Assembly (NCBI RefSeq): GCF_022385335.1
Contig: NZ_CP092431.1
Span: 1-64,000 of the forward strand
DNA: 64,000 bases
From: Streptomyces deccanensis
Lineage (GTDB): Bacteria; Actinomycetota; Actinomycetes; Streptomycetales; Streptomycetaceae
Direction: 5' to 3'
Shown here: positions 21,101 through 30,279 of the stretch, piece after piece
How positions within the stretch are numbered: position 1 is the first letter of the stretch
How the letters are laid out: the number at the start of each line of letters is the position of its first letter
Translations under genes and position numbers: made by a program
The notes under the pieces: generated by a model
Told to the model about the DNA's origin: nothing
What the model saw: only the letters and a program-made list of their open reading frames with translations
Database searches by the model: none

Positions 21101-21493
21101 GATCTCCCCGGCCAGTACCTCCGGCTGCGGTCCGCCTGGCTCGACAGCGACTGCGGTGGGGTCAGTGAACTGCACCAGGCTGACGGCCTTCTGCTGGATC
21201 TGCTGGCCCATGCGGCGGACCTCGCGGGCGACCTGGTAGCGCTGTGATCCGATGTCGAAGGTGAGCGAGACCGTGCAGCGGTTGCTCGTGGGGGCGAGTG
21301 CGTAGGAGATGGCGTTGCTGCGTCCCCACCGGTAGGCCGAGCCGTACAGGGCGAACGTCAGCGCGTCGAGGATGGTGGACTTGCCTGAACCGGTGGGGCC
21401 GACGAGGGCGAAGTAGTCGGTGTCGGTGAAATCGACCACGGTGGGAGCGCGGAAGCCGGCGAAGCCGTTGAGCTCAAGACGAACGGGACGCAT
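18140..21493 (-). CDS. sbcC: SbcC/Rad50-type SMC ATPase with zinc hook
   Basis: A 1117-aa protein with a complete Rad50/SbcC layout. Walker A GPTGSGKST is at residues 32-40 after an N-terminal strand (MRPVRLELNGFAGFR). Long Ala/Gln/Glu-rich coiled coils flank a zinc hook CPVC near residue 523. The ABC signature LSGGETFQASLALALAL is near residue 1020 and Walker B IFLDEGFGTLD near 1055. With SbcD it forms the Mre11-Rad50 type complex that processes DNA ends and hairpins. It lies 34 bp after sbcD and overlaps nurA by 4 bp, so all are one transcript. No lesion is visible. The host chromosome probably has its own sbcCD; the coupling to nurA and herA sets this copy apart. Confidence 0.95.
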   Translation of the reverse strand: MRPVRLELNGFAGFRAPTVVDFTDTDYFALVGPTGSGKSTILDALTFALYGSAYRWGRSNAISYALAPTSNRCTVSLTFDIGSQRYQVAREVRRMGQQIQQKAVSLVQFTDPTAVAVEPGGPQPEVLAGEIKELNTAIEDLLGLSFDDFCQCVVLPQGDFARFLSANASNRQQILLKLLGASQYEGIGKRAGAQADQAAKEVEILNDQLSRHADATPEAEAAAQARVETLEQLAVTVDQLVPRVTEARTRAHEADARADTLRSETDLLASIRTPDGIEELQRQATRAQTAAQQAREAADAAAQTLSDVTQEAQLGPQRTDLTLTRDRYTEKAALTGRRDGVIADAQRAQEELAQSKDRLKASAQSVDKARRSAEETRERRAQARQAQEKLRGRHQLLAAVRIPDGVTDLTSRAAARSHEVEAAAEALTAARDRHEQASRALTAAGDGSRLTEAHQALDELLDVISLLTHATGALDDCAERASRAEEAVAGAQARLNAATSTVDEARVLAGAAQLRPQLQVGHTCPVCEQNVTTLPPPLSDPAVQAAEAAHAAAAEEHRALLDQYEDAKKAVTDQQREVDKLTTQRTLLDKRLGTLLPDRPAGTGRDCDADRAHLDELIESRDQLTTDEQQARDAVQKAETAHGSATSAVAALQRELDRARNTLHSTLGTLTAFDPPTLDTDDLTSAWTDLEAWARTQTTTTERDLAAADAETADAEKAHSDATSALETADRAQADAQAAHTAAVENAATASLAKTNLTDRLSTLETLLAQAPPEAELPALFEECARLEAAVETATTQANHTRTTTKAAAAEQDKWREHTAKARSVLAASRDTVAALSPPSLDTDDLAAAWSTLTGWASRQISDRQTAIARADTDTQTAHNEADQLLGSLETLLRGNDLDPQDLGDSPGRAAQAPRVVAVAAERARGQVKTIQRSRADADAIQDKIDDARTRQQVAAELARLMRSNKFPQWLATSALDTLVASASQSLRQLSGDRFDLSHQKGEFYVIDHFDADSARSVRTLSGGETFQASLALALALSDQLAGLGGATKLDSIFLDEGFGTLDADSLQTVADTLQNLAQGERMVGVITHVTALAEQIPVQFHVQRDTRTSTVTRQGT

Positions 21494-21527
21494 CTGAGAG
21501 TTCCTTCGGGCGGGTGCGGGCCTGGCT

Positions 21528-22697
21528 TTAGGGGCGGGCGGTCGAGCGGGTCAGGTCGTCGTGCAGCTGATTGAACAACGCCGTGACCCGGTCGTCGCTG
21601 ACGCCGACGCTGTGGCAGTAGTCGGCAAACAGCTGCACAGGCGTCTTGATCGGCTGGTCGACGCTGATTCCTGCCGTGGCGCCGGTGCTGGCATGATCGG
21701 GGTGGATCAGGATCTGAAGAGCGTTGGGGAGGGCTTCGTACAGGTCGTCGCGCATGCCGGCGTAGGCGGGCTGGGTGACGACGAGTCTGAGGTAGTCCTC
21801 GCCGTAGCCGGCGGGGTCAGCGGTCAGCTGGGCGACGGTTCCCTCGACGGTGCGCAGTCTGCGGCCGGCCGTGACGGGGATGTCGGTGATCTGGGCGGGG
21901 GTGTTGGGGGTGGCCTCGACGAGGCAGACGACGTTGGTGTTGTTCTGCTCGCCGAAGTCGATGGCGTAGGGGGAGCCGCTGTAGTGCACCGGGCAGGCGG
22001 CGGGGATCTGCTGCCGGCGGTGCAGGTGGCCCAGGGCCACGTAGTGGGCCTCGACAGGGAAGACAGCGGCCGGCACGTGGTATTCCATGATGGATTGGGC
22101 GGGTCGCTCGCCGCCGCCGAAGGTACCGCCGGTGCAGGTCAGGTGGGCCATGATGATGTTGACGGCGTCCGAGGTGAACGCTCCGGTCAGATTGGCCAGG
22201 ACGTCACGGACGAGCTGGTCGTAGGCGCCGACGTTCTGCGACGGGGTGTTGGCGATGATCTCCGCGGCGCGGACGGCGTAGCGCTGGGAGAGGAACGGCA
22301 GGACGGCGACGTTGACGGGCTCGCCGGTGGACCTGGCGTGGAAGGTGTGCACGCCGCCCTTCGCGGCCGGTCTGGCCTGGCCGTAGACGTGGATGCTGGC
22401 GATGTCCATCAGCGGCCTGTAGGCCTCGAACGTGGCAGCGTGGTCGTGGTTGCCGGCGATCAGGATGACCTCGATGCCGTGCTTGGCCAGGCGCAGCAGG
22501 GTACGCACGACCAGCCTCTGGGCGTCTGCGGTCGGCGAGGCGTTTTCGTAAATGTCGCCGGCTATGAGGACGGCGTCGACGTCGTTGTCGATCGCGATCT
22601 GGGTGATCTCTCGCAGGATGCGTGCCTGCTCCTCGAGCCGGTTGCGGCCCTTGAGGGTTTTGCCGACATGCCAGTCGGAGGTGTGAAGGAACTTCAC
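21528..22697 (-). CDS. sbcD: SbcD/Mre11-type exonuclease
   Basis: A 389-aa calcineurin-like phosphoesterase. The metal-binding motifs are in order: D8 and H10 in TSDWHVGK, D48 in AGDIYENA, N83-H84 in GNHDH, the histidine in IIMAHLTCTGG, and GHLHRRQ for the last two. The start ATG at 22697 gives the canonical MKFLHTSDWH N-terminus. It functions with SbcC as the nuclease subunit of the Mre11-Rad50 complex. It lies between herA (77 bp upstream) and sbcC (34 bp downstream), with no sign of damage. Confidence 0.96.
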   Translation of the reverse strand: MKFLHTSDWHVGKTLKGRNRLEEQARILREITQIAIDNDVDAVLIAGDIYENASPTADAQRLVVRTLLRLAKHGIEVILIAGNHDHAATFEAYRPLMDIASIHVYGQARPAAKGGVHTFHARSTGEPVNVAVLPFLSQRYAVRAAEIIANTPSQNVGAYDQLVRDVLANLTGAFTSDAVNIIMAHLTCTGGTFGGGERPAQSIMEYHVPAAVFPVEAHYVALGHLHRRQQIPAACPVHYSGSPYAIDFGEQNNTNVVCLVEATPNTPAQITDIPVTAGRRLRTVEGTVAQLTADPAGYGEDYLRLVVTQPAYAGMRDDLYEALPNALQILIHPDHASTGATAGISVDQPIKTPVQLFADYCHSVGVSDDRVTALFNQLHDDLTRSTARP

Positions 22698-22774
22698 GGG
22701 GCGGGGTCCTTTTCGGGTGGCTGAGGCAGAGCAGCGGGGGGCGTGGGTGCGCTGGGGAGGGCGGTGGCCAGACG

Positions 22775-24676
22775 TCAGTAGGGCGGCTCATCGATGGCGC
22801 CGTCGTCAGTGTCGTCGGGCCACGGATCGCTCTCTGCCTGGGGCAGCCTGCTGAACGGGTCCGGTCGCGCCGCGCTGCCGGTGGCCTGGCCGGCTGCGCG
22901 GGTGCCGGTGGAGAAGGTGGGGTCGGCGACCTCGGAGAGCCGGGTGGCCCAGGCGGGGAAGGGGAATTCGACGGCCAGGGGCACCGGGATCTCCGGCTGG
23001 GAGACGAACATGGTGCCGGGCCTGGCGAGCGTGGCGCGCTGGCGCTGCGAGGCGGGCAGGAAGCCGTACTCCGGGCGGCTGGCCTCGGCGGCATCGAGCT
23101 AGCCGACGATCTTGATCGAGGAGTTCGACACGATGCGCCGTTCCACCTCAGAGGCGGTCTGCTGGGCGCCGATGAGGATGATGCCGAGTGAGCGGCCGCG
23201 TTCAGCAATGTCCAGTAGTACGTCCTTGATCGGGGAGGATCCCTCGCGGGGGGCGTACTTGTTGAGCTCGTCGACCATCGTGAACAGCAGGCCGCCCGGG
23301 CCGGCTTGCTCCTTGCGGGCGGTCTCCGCGGCCAGCACGACACCGACGACGAACCGCTGGGCCCGTTCCGGCAGGTTGTGCAGGTCCACCACGGTGACCT
23401 GCTGCTGCGAGGTGTCGATGGAGTGCGAGACGGGGTGGTCGGTGACCGTGCTCAGGTCGCCGCGCAGCAGGGGCCCGAGCGGCCGCTGGGACGACCGCAG
23501 CCGCCGCACGAATGCGTTCACCGTTCCCAGTCCGATGGCCGGGCCCGCCCAGTCCGGGCGGCTGAGGTCGTCGGTGACCTTGTCGGAGATGAAGTCGACC
23601 ATCTCCGGCCAGGTGCGGAGGACGGTTCCGTCGATGGCGACCGCGCCGTCGTTCCCGGCGGGCTGAGCCTCGCGGCGCAGCCGGCTCGTGACCTGGTGCA
23701 CGACGATCGTGTACTGGTTTTTCTCGTCTTCGGCATCGGCGAACGCGTAGGGCAGCAGCTCGCGTTCGCAGAACTCGGCCAGGGTCCACCAGAAGGCGGT
23801 GACGCCGCTGGTCCTGCCGGTGACGTGGGGGCGGCCGGTGGTGTCACCGGGCAGCGGCGGGGCGTAGAAGCCGGCCGAGGCGAAGGGGCGGGCGGGCAGG
23901 CCGAGTTGGGCGTATGCGGCGCTCAGCTCCCCGTCGAGACGGGTGTTGGGCTGGTCGACGAAGAGCAGGTCCTCGCCCTTGACGGAGAAGATGAGGGCCT
24001 TGGCGTTGACCGCGCGGGCCCCGAGGGCGCCCGAGGTGAACAGCGAGTGCATCAAGAACAGCGCGAAGCTGGTCTTGGTCGCCACGCCTGAGATGCCCGA
24101 GATCGATACGTGGGCGCCGCGGGTGCCGTCGAGGAATTCGAGGTTGAGATAGATCGGTTCGCCGTCCCGGCCGATGCCGGCGGGCACACGTGCGTCCATC
24201 CGGTCGAAGTACAGCGCGGCGTCCCGCGCCGTGCCCGAGGCCCGGATGGCGGCTTCGCCGGGGCGTGGCGGGACGTAGTACTCGGGGTCGACCCGGGTGG
24301 TCGTGATCTCGGCGACCTCCTGCACTGTGGCCGGCAGGATTCCGTCGGCGATGAGGAAGACATCTGAGCCGAACGCGGCGCCCTCGTGGCGGGCGACCAC
24401 CTCGGTCACCACGCCGGAGGTGACGACGGTGCCGCGTCCGGGGATCTCCCGGCGAGTGCTGACCACGTCGTCGAGCTGCAGATAGGCGCCAGGAGAAAGA
24501 GCAACGTGGAACTTCAACGGGGTGGAGTCCTCGGTACCTGCTACCTTCCCTACCTCCTCTTCGGCGTCGCCGCTGGTGAGGTGGCCTGCAAACGGCTGCC
24601 GGCTGGTCGCGGGTGTGGAGCTGCGGCCGAATACGGTGCTGTCAGCGCCGTGGGGCTCGGAGTCGGTGTCGGTCAT
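22775..24676 (-). pseudogene. herA: HerA-type hexameric ATPase/translocase, single in-frame TAG
   Basis: The start is ATG 24676 (MTDTDSEPHGADSTVFG). An N-terminal HAS-barrel-like segment precedes the P-loop GISGVATKTS near residues 200-208. Walker B FTMVDELNKYAP lies near residue 465, followed by SLGIILIGAQQTASEVERR, a block typical of HerA. The reading meets TAG at 23099-23101 (codon 526), directly after SSIKIVG, and continues in the same frame as [14 protein letters not shown] to the TGA at 22775. HerA proteins usually have Arg there (VGRLD), so CGG read as TAG in GGC-TAG-CTC is the simplest explanation. Read through, the protein is 633 aa. HerA drives DNA translocation for NurA. It is the second gene of the end-processing cluster. 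Confidence 0.85.
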
Positions 24677-24923
24677 CGGCCGGTCCCTGTCGGTCTTACG
24701 GTGTCGGGCACTGCCGACTGGCGGTGAACACCGATCGGGGCGCGCCGAAACTTGGGGCGGTATCTGTGAGTACAGACCGTAACTAAAGGGATGCCTGCTG
24801 CGAGGGGTTTTGTCGATAACGGAGAGAAAATGGGCAGACGGAGGGCGGTGCGCCCGGACAAGCCGGAGCACCGCGCGATGAGTGATGACCTTCCCGCGCC
24901 GTTCCCCCACCGATGACGCCCTG

Positions 24924-26475
24924 TCAACCATGCGTGTGGCGCACCGGCAGTGGTCCGGGTTCCGTCTGCTCGTGTTCCTTTTGTACGGTGCCCGAGGGAG
25001 TTGTTCCGCTCGGACCGAGGTGCTGTGAGTGGGCGTCGATCCAGGAGAGGCCGCCCAGGTCGAGGCGTTGGCGGGTACGGGTGACAGCCACGTAGGCCAG
25101 GCGGGCTTCGGCGTCGTCGATGGGGTCGGGTGGCGCCGCGGTGCTTGTCTGCTCGTCAGGAGTGCTGTTTTCAGGACGGGCGAAGTCGTCCGCGATGAGC
25201 ACGCGGGGCCATTCGCGTCCCTTCGCCTCGTGGGCGGTGGAGACGGTGACCTGGGCGTGCGGCTCGGGGGCGAGGCGGGCGACGGCGGTGAGGATGGCGT
25301 CGGTGCCGTGGGTGTCGACGAGGTTGACCAGGGGCTGCAGGTCGCGGCCGGCCGGGTCGTGGGCGGCGTAGTCCTGCAGATCGCCCCATGAGGGGAAGAG
25401 GATGAGCTCGGGGTGGTGGGTGCGGCGGCCTTCCTTCAGGTCGCGGGCCGCGAGGGCCAGGGCCTGCAGGCTGTCTCCTCCCCCGGCCAGGGCGACCCGG
25501 TAGCCGGCCGCCATGAGGGTCATGACCTGGGCCATGGCGCCGACGTTGGTGCGGCACAGCACGGCGTCCGGCTGGGTGACGGGGCCGAGTTCCGTGGGTA
25601 CGGCGGGGGTGCCGGTGAGGCGGATCGGGGCGTCGGCCAGGTGCAGCCAGCGGTTTGCTTCCGCGGCGAGGTCGGGTCCGAAGCGGAAGGACTGGGATAG
25701 GGTCAGCTGGGTGCCGTCGAAGCCGGTCATGACGTCTTTGGCGCCGCGCCAGTGGTAGATGGCCTGGGCAGAGTCGCCGACCATGACGAGCTGGGCGTGC
25801 TCGCGCTGGTTGAGGAAGGTCTGTTCGACGACAGGGTTGGTGTCCTGGGCCTCGTCCAGCAGCAGGAAGTCGACCTGAATGCGCGGCCGGGTCAGGGCCC
25901 AGATCTTAAGGTAGTGGTCGTGGTCGAAGCGGACGGCGCCGTCGTCGGGATGCTGCAGGTCGACCCAGGCTTTGCGGGCGAACGGCAGGATATGGGCGGC
26001 GAGTTGGGCATGCAGGTCGCAGCCGTCCAGGCCGCGCAGGCGAGGGACATGGTGGCGGGTGATGGCCTCGTCCGCGGTGTGGCAGAAGCGCGCGACGGTA
26101 CGCAGGGCGGCGTTGGACAGGGCGCGTTGGGAGATCTCGCGGTCGCCGATGCGGACGGCTTTGGTCAGGCCGAGGGCTTGTCCGGTCTGCCAGGCCGGGC
26201 GGCGGGGTGCGTTCAGGCGGCGGGTGTAGCGGTGGCCGACGGCGGCGTAGGCGAGGGCGTGGGCGGTCTTGCACTGGACGGTGTCGGGGAAGCGGGTGCG
26301 TGCGTCCTGGGCGATGGCCCGGTTGTAGGCCAGGTAGCGGCCTCGGCGGGTGGTGGCGCGGGCGAGGATGGCGAGGGTGGTGGTCTTGCCGGTGCCGACG
26401 CTAGGCCTGCAGGGCGAGGTGGTGGCCAGCGTGGAAGGCGTCGGCTGCTGCGGTCTGTTCGTCGGTGGGGTTCAC
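24924..26475 (-). pseudogene. UvrD/Rep-like superfamily 1 helicase, one frameshift at the P-loop
   Basis: The start GTG 26475 overlaps the preceding gene stop as GTGA. The first 24 residues (NPTDEQTAAADAFHAGHH and on) are the usual UvrD Q-motif. The sequence then reads GCC-TAG-C directly before VGTGKTTTLA, so the P-loop is split by a one-base excess at 26400-26406. GCCGGC in place of GCCTAGC would restore GVGTGKTT. The rest is intact: LLLDEAQDTNP (Walker B), MVGDSAQAIYHWRGA, LSQSFRFG, VSTAHEAKGREWPRVLIADDF and YVAVTRTRQRLDL. The total is about 517 aa, a short one-motor SF1 helicase. It is 250 bp upstream of herA on the same strand and probably feeds the same DNA-end pathway. Confidence 0.82.
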
Positions 26476-26948
26476 AGGGTGGGCCTCTCGGGGAGTCGGG
26501 TGAGTGCGTGCCCGACGGCGGCCAGCAGGTAGGCGGGGGTGGTGTGGGCCAGCAGGTGGCGTACCGCGTGGTCGAGGCGCTCGGTCTCCCGGTCGGCGTG
26601 CTCGGCCAGGGCCCGGTGCACGGCCAGTTCCAGGAAGCGCTCGGGGGTCTGCTGGGCGCGGCGGGCGCCGACGGTCAGGGCGGCGTGCACGATGGGCGGG
26701 AAGGCGATGTTGAGCAGCACGCTGTGGTCGGCGTCCGGGTAGTGGGTGGTGATCACGTCGATGGGCAGCCGGGTGCCGAGGCGGCGGCGCAGCCGGCGGG
26801 CGGCGCGCTGCGGCGTCTTGGCGGCGACGAGGGCCATCAGGCGGGTGGCGTCGTGGTTGGCGGCGAGCGGCAGCAGGCGGGCGGCGCGCTGCAGGACGGG
26901 CGGGGGCAGGGGGCGGGTCAGCGTGATTTCCAGGGCGTGGTGCGGCAC
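26472..26948 (-). CDS. Uncharacterised 158-aa actinobacterial protein
   Basis: The start is GTG 26948, three bases after the stop of the DUF6083 gene, and the end overlaps the helicase start by 4 bp. The protein is Arg/Leu/Ala-rich and mostly helical (RAARLLPLAANHDATRLMAL, later FLELAVHRALAEHADRE). It has no cysteines, membrane segments or catalytic motif that I recognise. Its position inside a tightly packed transcript with the SF1 helicase suggests a small partner or regulator. The function is unknown. Confidence 0.7.
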   Translation of the reverse strand: MPHHALEITLTRPLPPPVLQRAARLLPLAANHDATRLMALVAAKTPQRAARRLRRRLGTRLPIDVITTHYPDADHSVLLNIAFPPIVHAALTVGARRAQQTPERFLELAVHRALAEHADRETERLDHAVRHLLAHTTPAYLLAAVGHALTRLPERPTL

Positions 26949-26951
26949 CGG

Positions 26952-27815
26952 TCATCCCCTTCGGTGCGGGCGGGGCGAGGAATGGGGCAGGCGGGTGTGG
27001 ATGTGTGCCGCGTGCAGGAGGGGGGCGAAGGGTTCCCAGCAGGCCAGGGCGAGGTCGGCGGCGCCGGGTGCGGTGGCGTGTGCCGGGCAGCGCTGGGTGC
27101 GCCAGCGCAGCTGTTCGCCATAAGCGAGGTGGCCCAGGTCGTAGACGGCCATCAGGGCATCGGGCAGGGCGAGTTGGCCGTGCCGGGCGGTGGTGGGCAG
27201 CAGTTTCCACATCCCGGTTGGGCCGGCGGGGGCGAGGACGGGGTGGGGGCAGCGGTGCCGGTGGCGGGTCTGGGCGACGCAGCGCAGCTCCTCGAGCCGC
27301 TGCTGGGCGAGGTAGCGGCACAGCAGCAGTTGGACGACGGGGCGGTCGGGTCCGCCGGGTTGGGGGGCGTCGGGCTGCGGGGTGACTGGTGGGGCGGGGG
27401 TGAGAGCCTGGGTGTCGATCAGACGGCGGGCGCGGACGGCGAGTTGACGGCGGATCGCCTCGAGGCGGGTGCCGGCCTGGCAGGTCGGGGTGCGGTGGGG
27501 GCAGAGCACGGCATGCGGGATGCGGCACCAGGCGCTGTTGTCGCCGTGCGGGTAGGCGATGCCGCCGCTGAGGTGCCAGCGGCAGGATTTGGGGACGTCA
27601 GTGACGGTCAATTCGGCGGGGTGCAGGGCGATGGGCCGTTGGTCGGGACGCGGGTAGAGGTCGATGCGGCTCCCGCAGTGGCGGCAGCGGCCGGTTTGTC
27701 CGGCGCGCAGCAGGCGGCTGGGGCTGGTGGTGGTCACTCGGAGCGTTCGGGGGCGGCGGAGAGCGCGGGGGCTGCCGTCCCAGTGGCGGCCGTCGGGGGC
27801 GGGCGTGGGGCACAT
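26952..27815 (-). CDS. DUF6083-type zinc-ribbon protein
   Basis: A 287-aa protein (start ATG 27815, MCPTPAPDGRHWDG). The N-terminal half carries the pattern RCRHCGSRIDLYPRPD, then PIALHPAEL, SCRWHLSGGIAYPHGD and WCRIPHAVLCP, which I recognise as the DUF6083 domain common in Streptomyces. Conserved Cys/His pairs suggest zinc binding. The C-terminal half has further Cys/His (HRHRCPHPV, WRTQRCPAH). No enzyme motif is visible. A start 8 codons upstream at 27839 is possible. It is first in the transcript with the 158-aa protein and the helicase. The role is unknown. Confidence 0.75.
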   Translation of the reverse strand: MCPTPAPDGRHWDGSPRALRRPRTLRVTTTSPSRLLRAGQTGRCRHCGSRIDLYPRPDQRPIALHPAELTVTDVPKSCRWHLSGGIAYPHGDNSAWCRIPHAVLCPHRTPTCQAGTRLEAIRRQLAVRARRLIDTQALTPAPPVTPQPDAPQPGGPDRPVVQLLLCRYLAQQRLEELRCVAQTRHRHRCPHPVLAPAGPTGMWKLLPTTARHGQLALPDALMAVYDLGHLAYGEQLRWRTQRCPAHATAPGAADLALACWEPFAPLLHAAHIHTRLPHSSPRPHRRG

Positions 27816-27984
27816 GGCCCGGACCGTGCCAGGCGACACGCGAGGATAGGCAACACCGCGGGGCTCATGTCCCTCGACCAGCCTAGCGGCACCGAACAGA
27901 CGATCTTGCGAGCGTCCTCACGTTCGACGCTTGCTCTCCGTTCGGGTGATTCGCGGTAGGACCCGAGGCGGGCGCGCCGGGGCG

Positions 27985-28248
27985 TCAGGGGCCGTGCATG
28001 CCGGGTGGGGTGTGGTCGTCGCAGAGGGTGCCCAGGAGGTGCTCGATGGGCACGTCGAAGGTGTGGGCGAGGGTGTGCCAGGTGGTGACGCTGCCGCTGG
28101 TGCGGCCGTGTTCCAGGTCGATGAGGGTGCGCCGGGCCAGGCCGCTGCGGTCGGCGAGTTCGTCGTAGGTCCAGCCGCGCTCGCCCCGCAGGCGCACCAG
28201 CGTCATGCGCAGCGCGTTGAGGTCGGGATCGGGCGGCAAGATCGTCAC
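27985..28248 (-). CDS. Small XRE-family repressor-like HTH protein
   Basis: An 87-aa protein from GTG 28248 (VTILPPDPDLNALRMTL). An XRE domain covers most of it: LRGERGWTYDELADRSGLA then RRTLIDLEHGRTSGS, with a short C-terminal tail. The size suits a dedicated DNA-binding repressor. It is transcribed divergently from the gene at 28429, and the 180-bp gap contains three related palindromic sites, so this protein is the obvious candidate to bind them. An upstream in-frame start at 28326 would place the operator DNA inside the gene and is less likely. Confidence 0.75.
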   Translation of the reverse strand: MTILPPDPDLNALRMTLVRLRGERGWTYDELADRSGLARRTLIDLEHGRTSGSVTTWHTLAHTFDVPIEHLLGTLCDDHTPPGMHGP

Positions 28249-28263
28249 TCCACCATCCGACGG

Positions 28264-28346
28264 TGCAGACCCCTGCCCTGTCAGTGCAGACCTCTGCACT
28301 ATTTGTCTGGGTGGTGAGTGCGGCATTCAAGGTGCAGGACTCTGCA
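28264..28346. promoter_or_regulatory. Three related palindromic operator sites
   Basis: The sites are TGCAGACCCCTGCC (28264-28277, degenerate), TGCAGACCTCTGCA (28285-28298, perfect 6-bp arms) and TGCAGGACTCTGCA (28333-28346, 5-bp arms). Sites 1 and 2 start 21 bp apart, two helical turns. Site 3 abuts a possible -10 TACCGT at 28348-28353 for the plus-strand gene. The array lies between divergent genes, one encoding an XRE-type protein. Confidence 0.65.
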
Positions 28347-28428
28347 CTACCGTGCGTCTTCCCCGGCCCTGTGATGCGCCGGGGCACCCACCACCTCAGG
28401 CACGGACGGACGGGAGGACGACCAGCCC

Positions 28429-29455
28429 ATGAGGCTCGCTGGCGCGCACGCAGCAGTGCGGCGCATCTGGACAGTCGAACTGCGTCCGCGAGCGGGCGGC
28501 CCCGCTCTCGTCTGCCCCGCCTGCGCCGCTCACACGTCTGCGCTCACGGGGGCCTCCGCACGTTCTGCCGTCCTGGCTCATCTGGCCTGCCATGCCCGCG
28601 CCGACGCGCTGCCCACCTATCTGCGCAGTTGCCAGTGCCGGGCCCGGGGCTGCCGGTGGCATCCGCGTCATCGCGGCTGCGCGGGACCGGTGCTGCTGGC
28701 CCTCACCCGCGACCGCAGCGGCCGCGCCTGGCGGCTGGCCGACACCTGCGCGGCCTGTGCCGCGGCGACCAGCAACACGGCCGTGGTACCGGACACCCTT
28801 TCCGGCTCCCTGCGGCAGCAGGCCTCCCCTGGCCCGCCCCCGCCCGCGCGCCGGTCCCACGCCGGGGTCCAGGAGCGGGAGCGGGTGCGGGAAATGCTGC
28901 CGTACCTCGGCACCGCGCTGCCCCGCTTCACCTCCCCCGCCGCCCGGCTGCTGGCCCTGCAGTGCGCGCTGCGTGCCGACACCCGCGCCCATGTCCGGCT
29001 GCCGGCGGGCCTGTTGCGGGGCATGCGCCTGCGCCAGAACCGCGAAGTATGGCTGGAGCTGGCCCACGCCGGCTGGCTGGAGCTGCCGGACGTGCGTACG
29101 CTGCCGTGGCAGGTGCGGCTGCTCGATGCCACAGTGCTGGACCAGGCGCCCGGCCGCCGTACCCGCTGCCGTGCTGCCGACTGGGCGCTGCGGCCGGTGC
29201 CGTTGGTCCTGCCTAGCCACGGCGCCCGCACTGCGGCTGACCGCTCTCGTGCTGGCCGCGCACACCGGTGCCCGGCCCGAACACAGCACCGACATGGACA
29301 TCCTCACCCGCCTGTGCGGGCACTCCCCGCAGCAGACCGGAGAACTGCTCGACCGGCTGGTGACCACGCGCACCCTGAGGGCATGGCATCACAACCGGGA
29401 GACCGACGCGGTGTCCTGGCAACTGCCCCAGCCGCAGGCACGCACGCCAACATAG
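28429..29455 (+). pseudogene. Uncharacterised Cys-rich Streptomyces protein, one frameshift
   Basis: The start is ATG 28429 (MRLAGAHAAVRRIWTV). The N-terminal half has several CxxC/CxC pairs (CPACAAH, CQCRARGC, CAACAA), suggesting zinc binding; the C-terminal half is helical and winged-helix-like (DMDILTRLCGHSPQQTGELL, then RLVTTRTLRAWHHNRET). The frame changes at GCCTAGC (29211-29217). Replacing it with GCCGGC gives PLVLPATAPALRLTALVLA and an uninterrupted protein of about 341 aa. The gene is divergent from the XRE protein gene across the operator array. No function is known to me; a DNA-binding role is a guess. Confidence 0.65.
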
Positions 29456-29620
29456 CGTGGCGGAACAACTGGCGCTGTTCGTCCGTACCATCTGTACGCC
29501 AAGGCATCGTGCGGCACGTGTGGCGTCCCTGCTGAGCGCCAACACCCGCCCGAGAAGGGGTGTCACTTCATCTGGTGCAGCCCCGCAGCACGCTGGTTCA
29601 CCGAGGAAAGGTCAGTACCC

Positions 29621-30203
29621 ATGCCCGAGACAACCACTCCCGCCACTGAACTGACATCGCAGTACCGCTCAGGTGACCGGTGACCTCGAACGCAACGTCA
29701 AGGAGCAGGAACGCATCACGGCGGACATCGCCTCCCTGCAACAGCAGTTGGCTGCCCTGCAGCACGACCACACCGTGCTGGTGAACATGCGACAGGCCCT
29801 TGGCATCACCGAAGCCCCGGCCGAGCCTGCGGCCACTTCCGAGAGTGCCACGGTGCCCTCACCCAGGAAGAAGGCCAGTGCCGCGCGCAGCGGGAAGCAG
29901 AGGGCGGCCAAGTCCGCCGCCGCGCCGCAAAAGGCAGCCGCCAAGAAGTCCGCGGCCAAGGCGGAGGGTGCCACGACGGCGGCCCAGCCCACCCTGGTCG
30001 AGCTCATCCGCCGCCACCTCGCCGAGTCGAAGGAACCGCGCTCCGCCGCGGAGATCTCCACAGCCCTGGGCCAGGCCCATCCGGAGCGCCAGATCACGAC
30101 CAAGGTCGTGCGGGTCACGCTCGAGGGACTCGTGGCCAAGAGCCAGGCCGAGCGCAGCAAGCAGGGCAGGTCCGTCTTCTACACCGCCCCCGCACCGGAG
30201 TAG
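29621..30203 (+). pseudogene. Coiled-coil / Ala-Lys linker / winged-helix protein, one frameshift
   Basis: An ATG at 29621 follows a GAGGAAAG ribosome site. It encodes MPETTTPATELTSQYR, then a one-base shift near 29658-29662 leads into QVTGDLERNVKEQERITADI. From there a coiled coil (IASLQQQLAALQHDHTVLV), an Ala/Lys-rich basic linker resembling histone tails, and a C-terminal winged-helix-like domain (TLVELIRRHLAESKEP, then TKVVRVTLEGLVAKSQ) follow to 30203. If the frameshift is real, the GTG at 29673 would still give a 176-aa protein lacking only the tail. This looks like a nucleoid-associated or regulatory DNA-binding protein. Confidence 0.65.
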
Positions 30204-30279
30204 GCGGGTGGGCCGGAGGCCGAGGCACAGTTCGACGAGGCTGCCAGCCAGCAAGACTGAGGGCGCTGTCCGACGCCTG

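Noticed and set aside
18842..21247. 801-aa plus-strand open frame opposite sbcC
   Set aside because: Gly/Val-rich shadow with no domain; sbcC on the other strand is complete.
25752..27959. 735-aa plus-strand open frame
   Set aside because: Gly/Gln-rich shadow spanning three minus-strand genes with recognisable domains.
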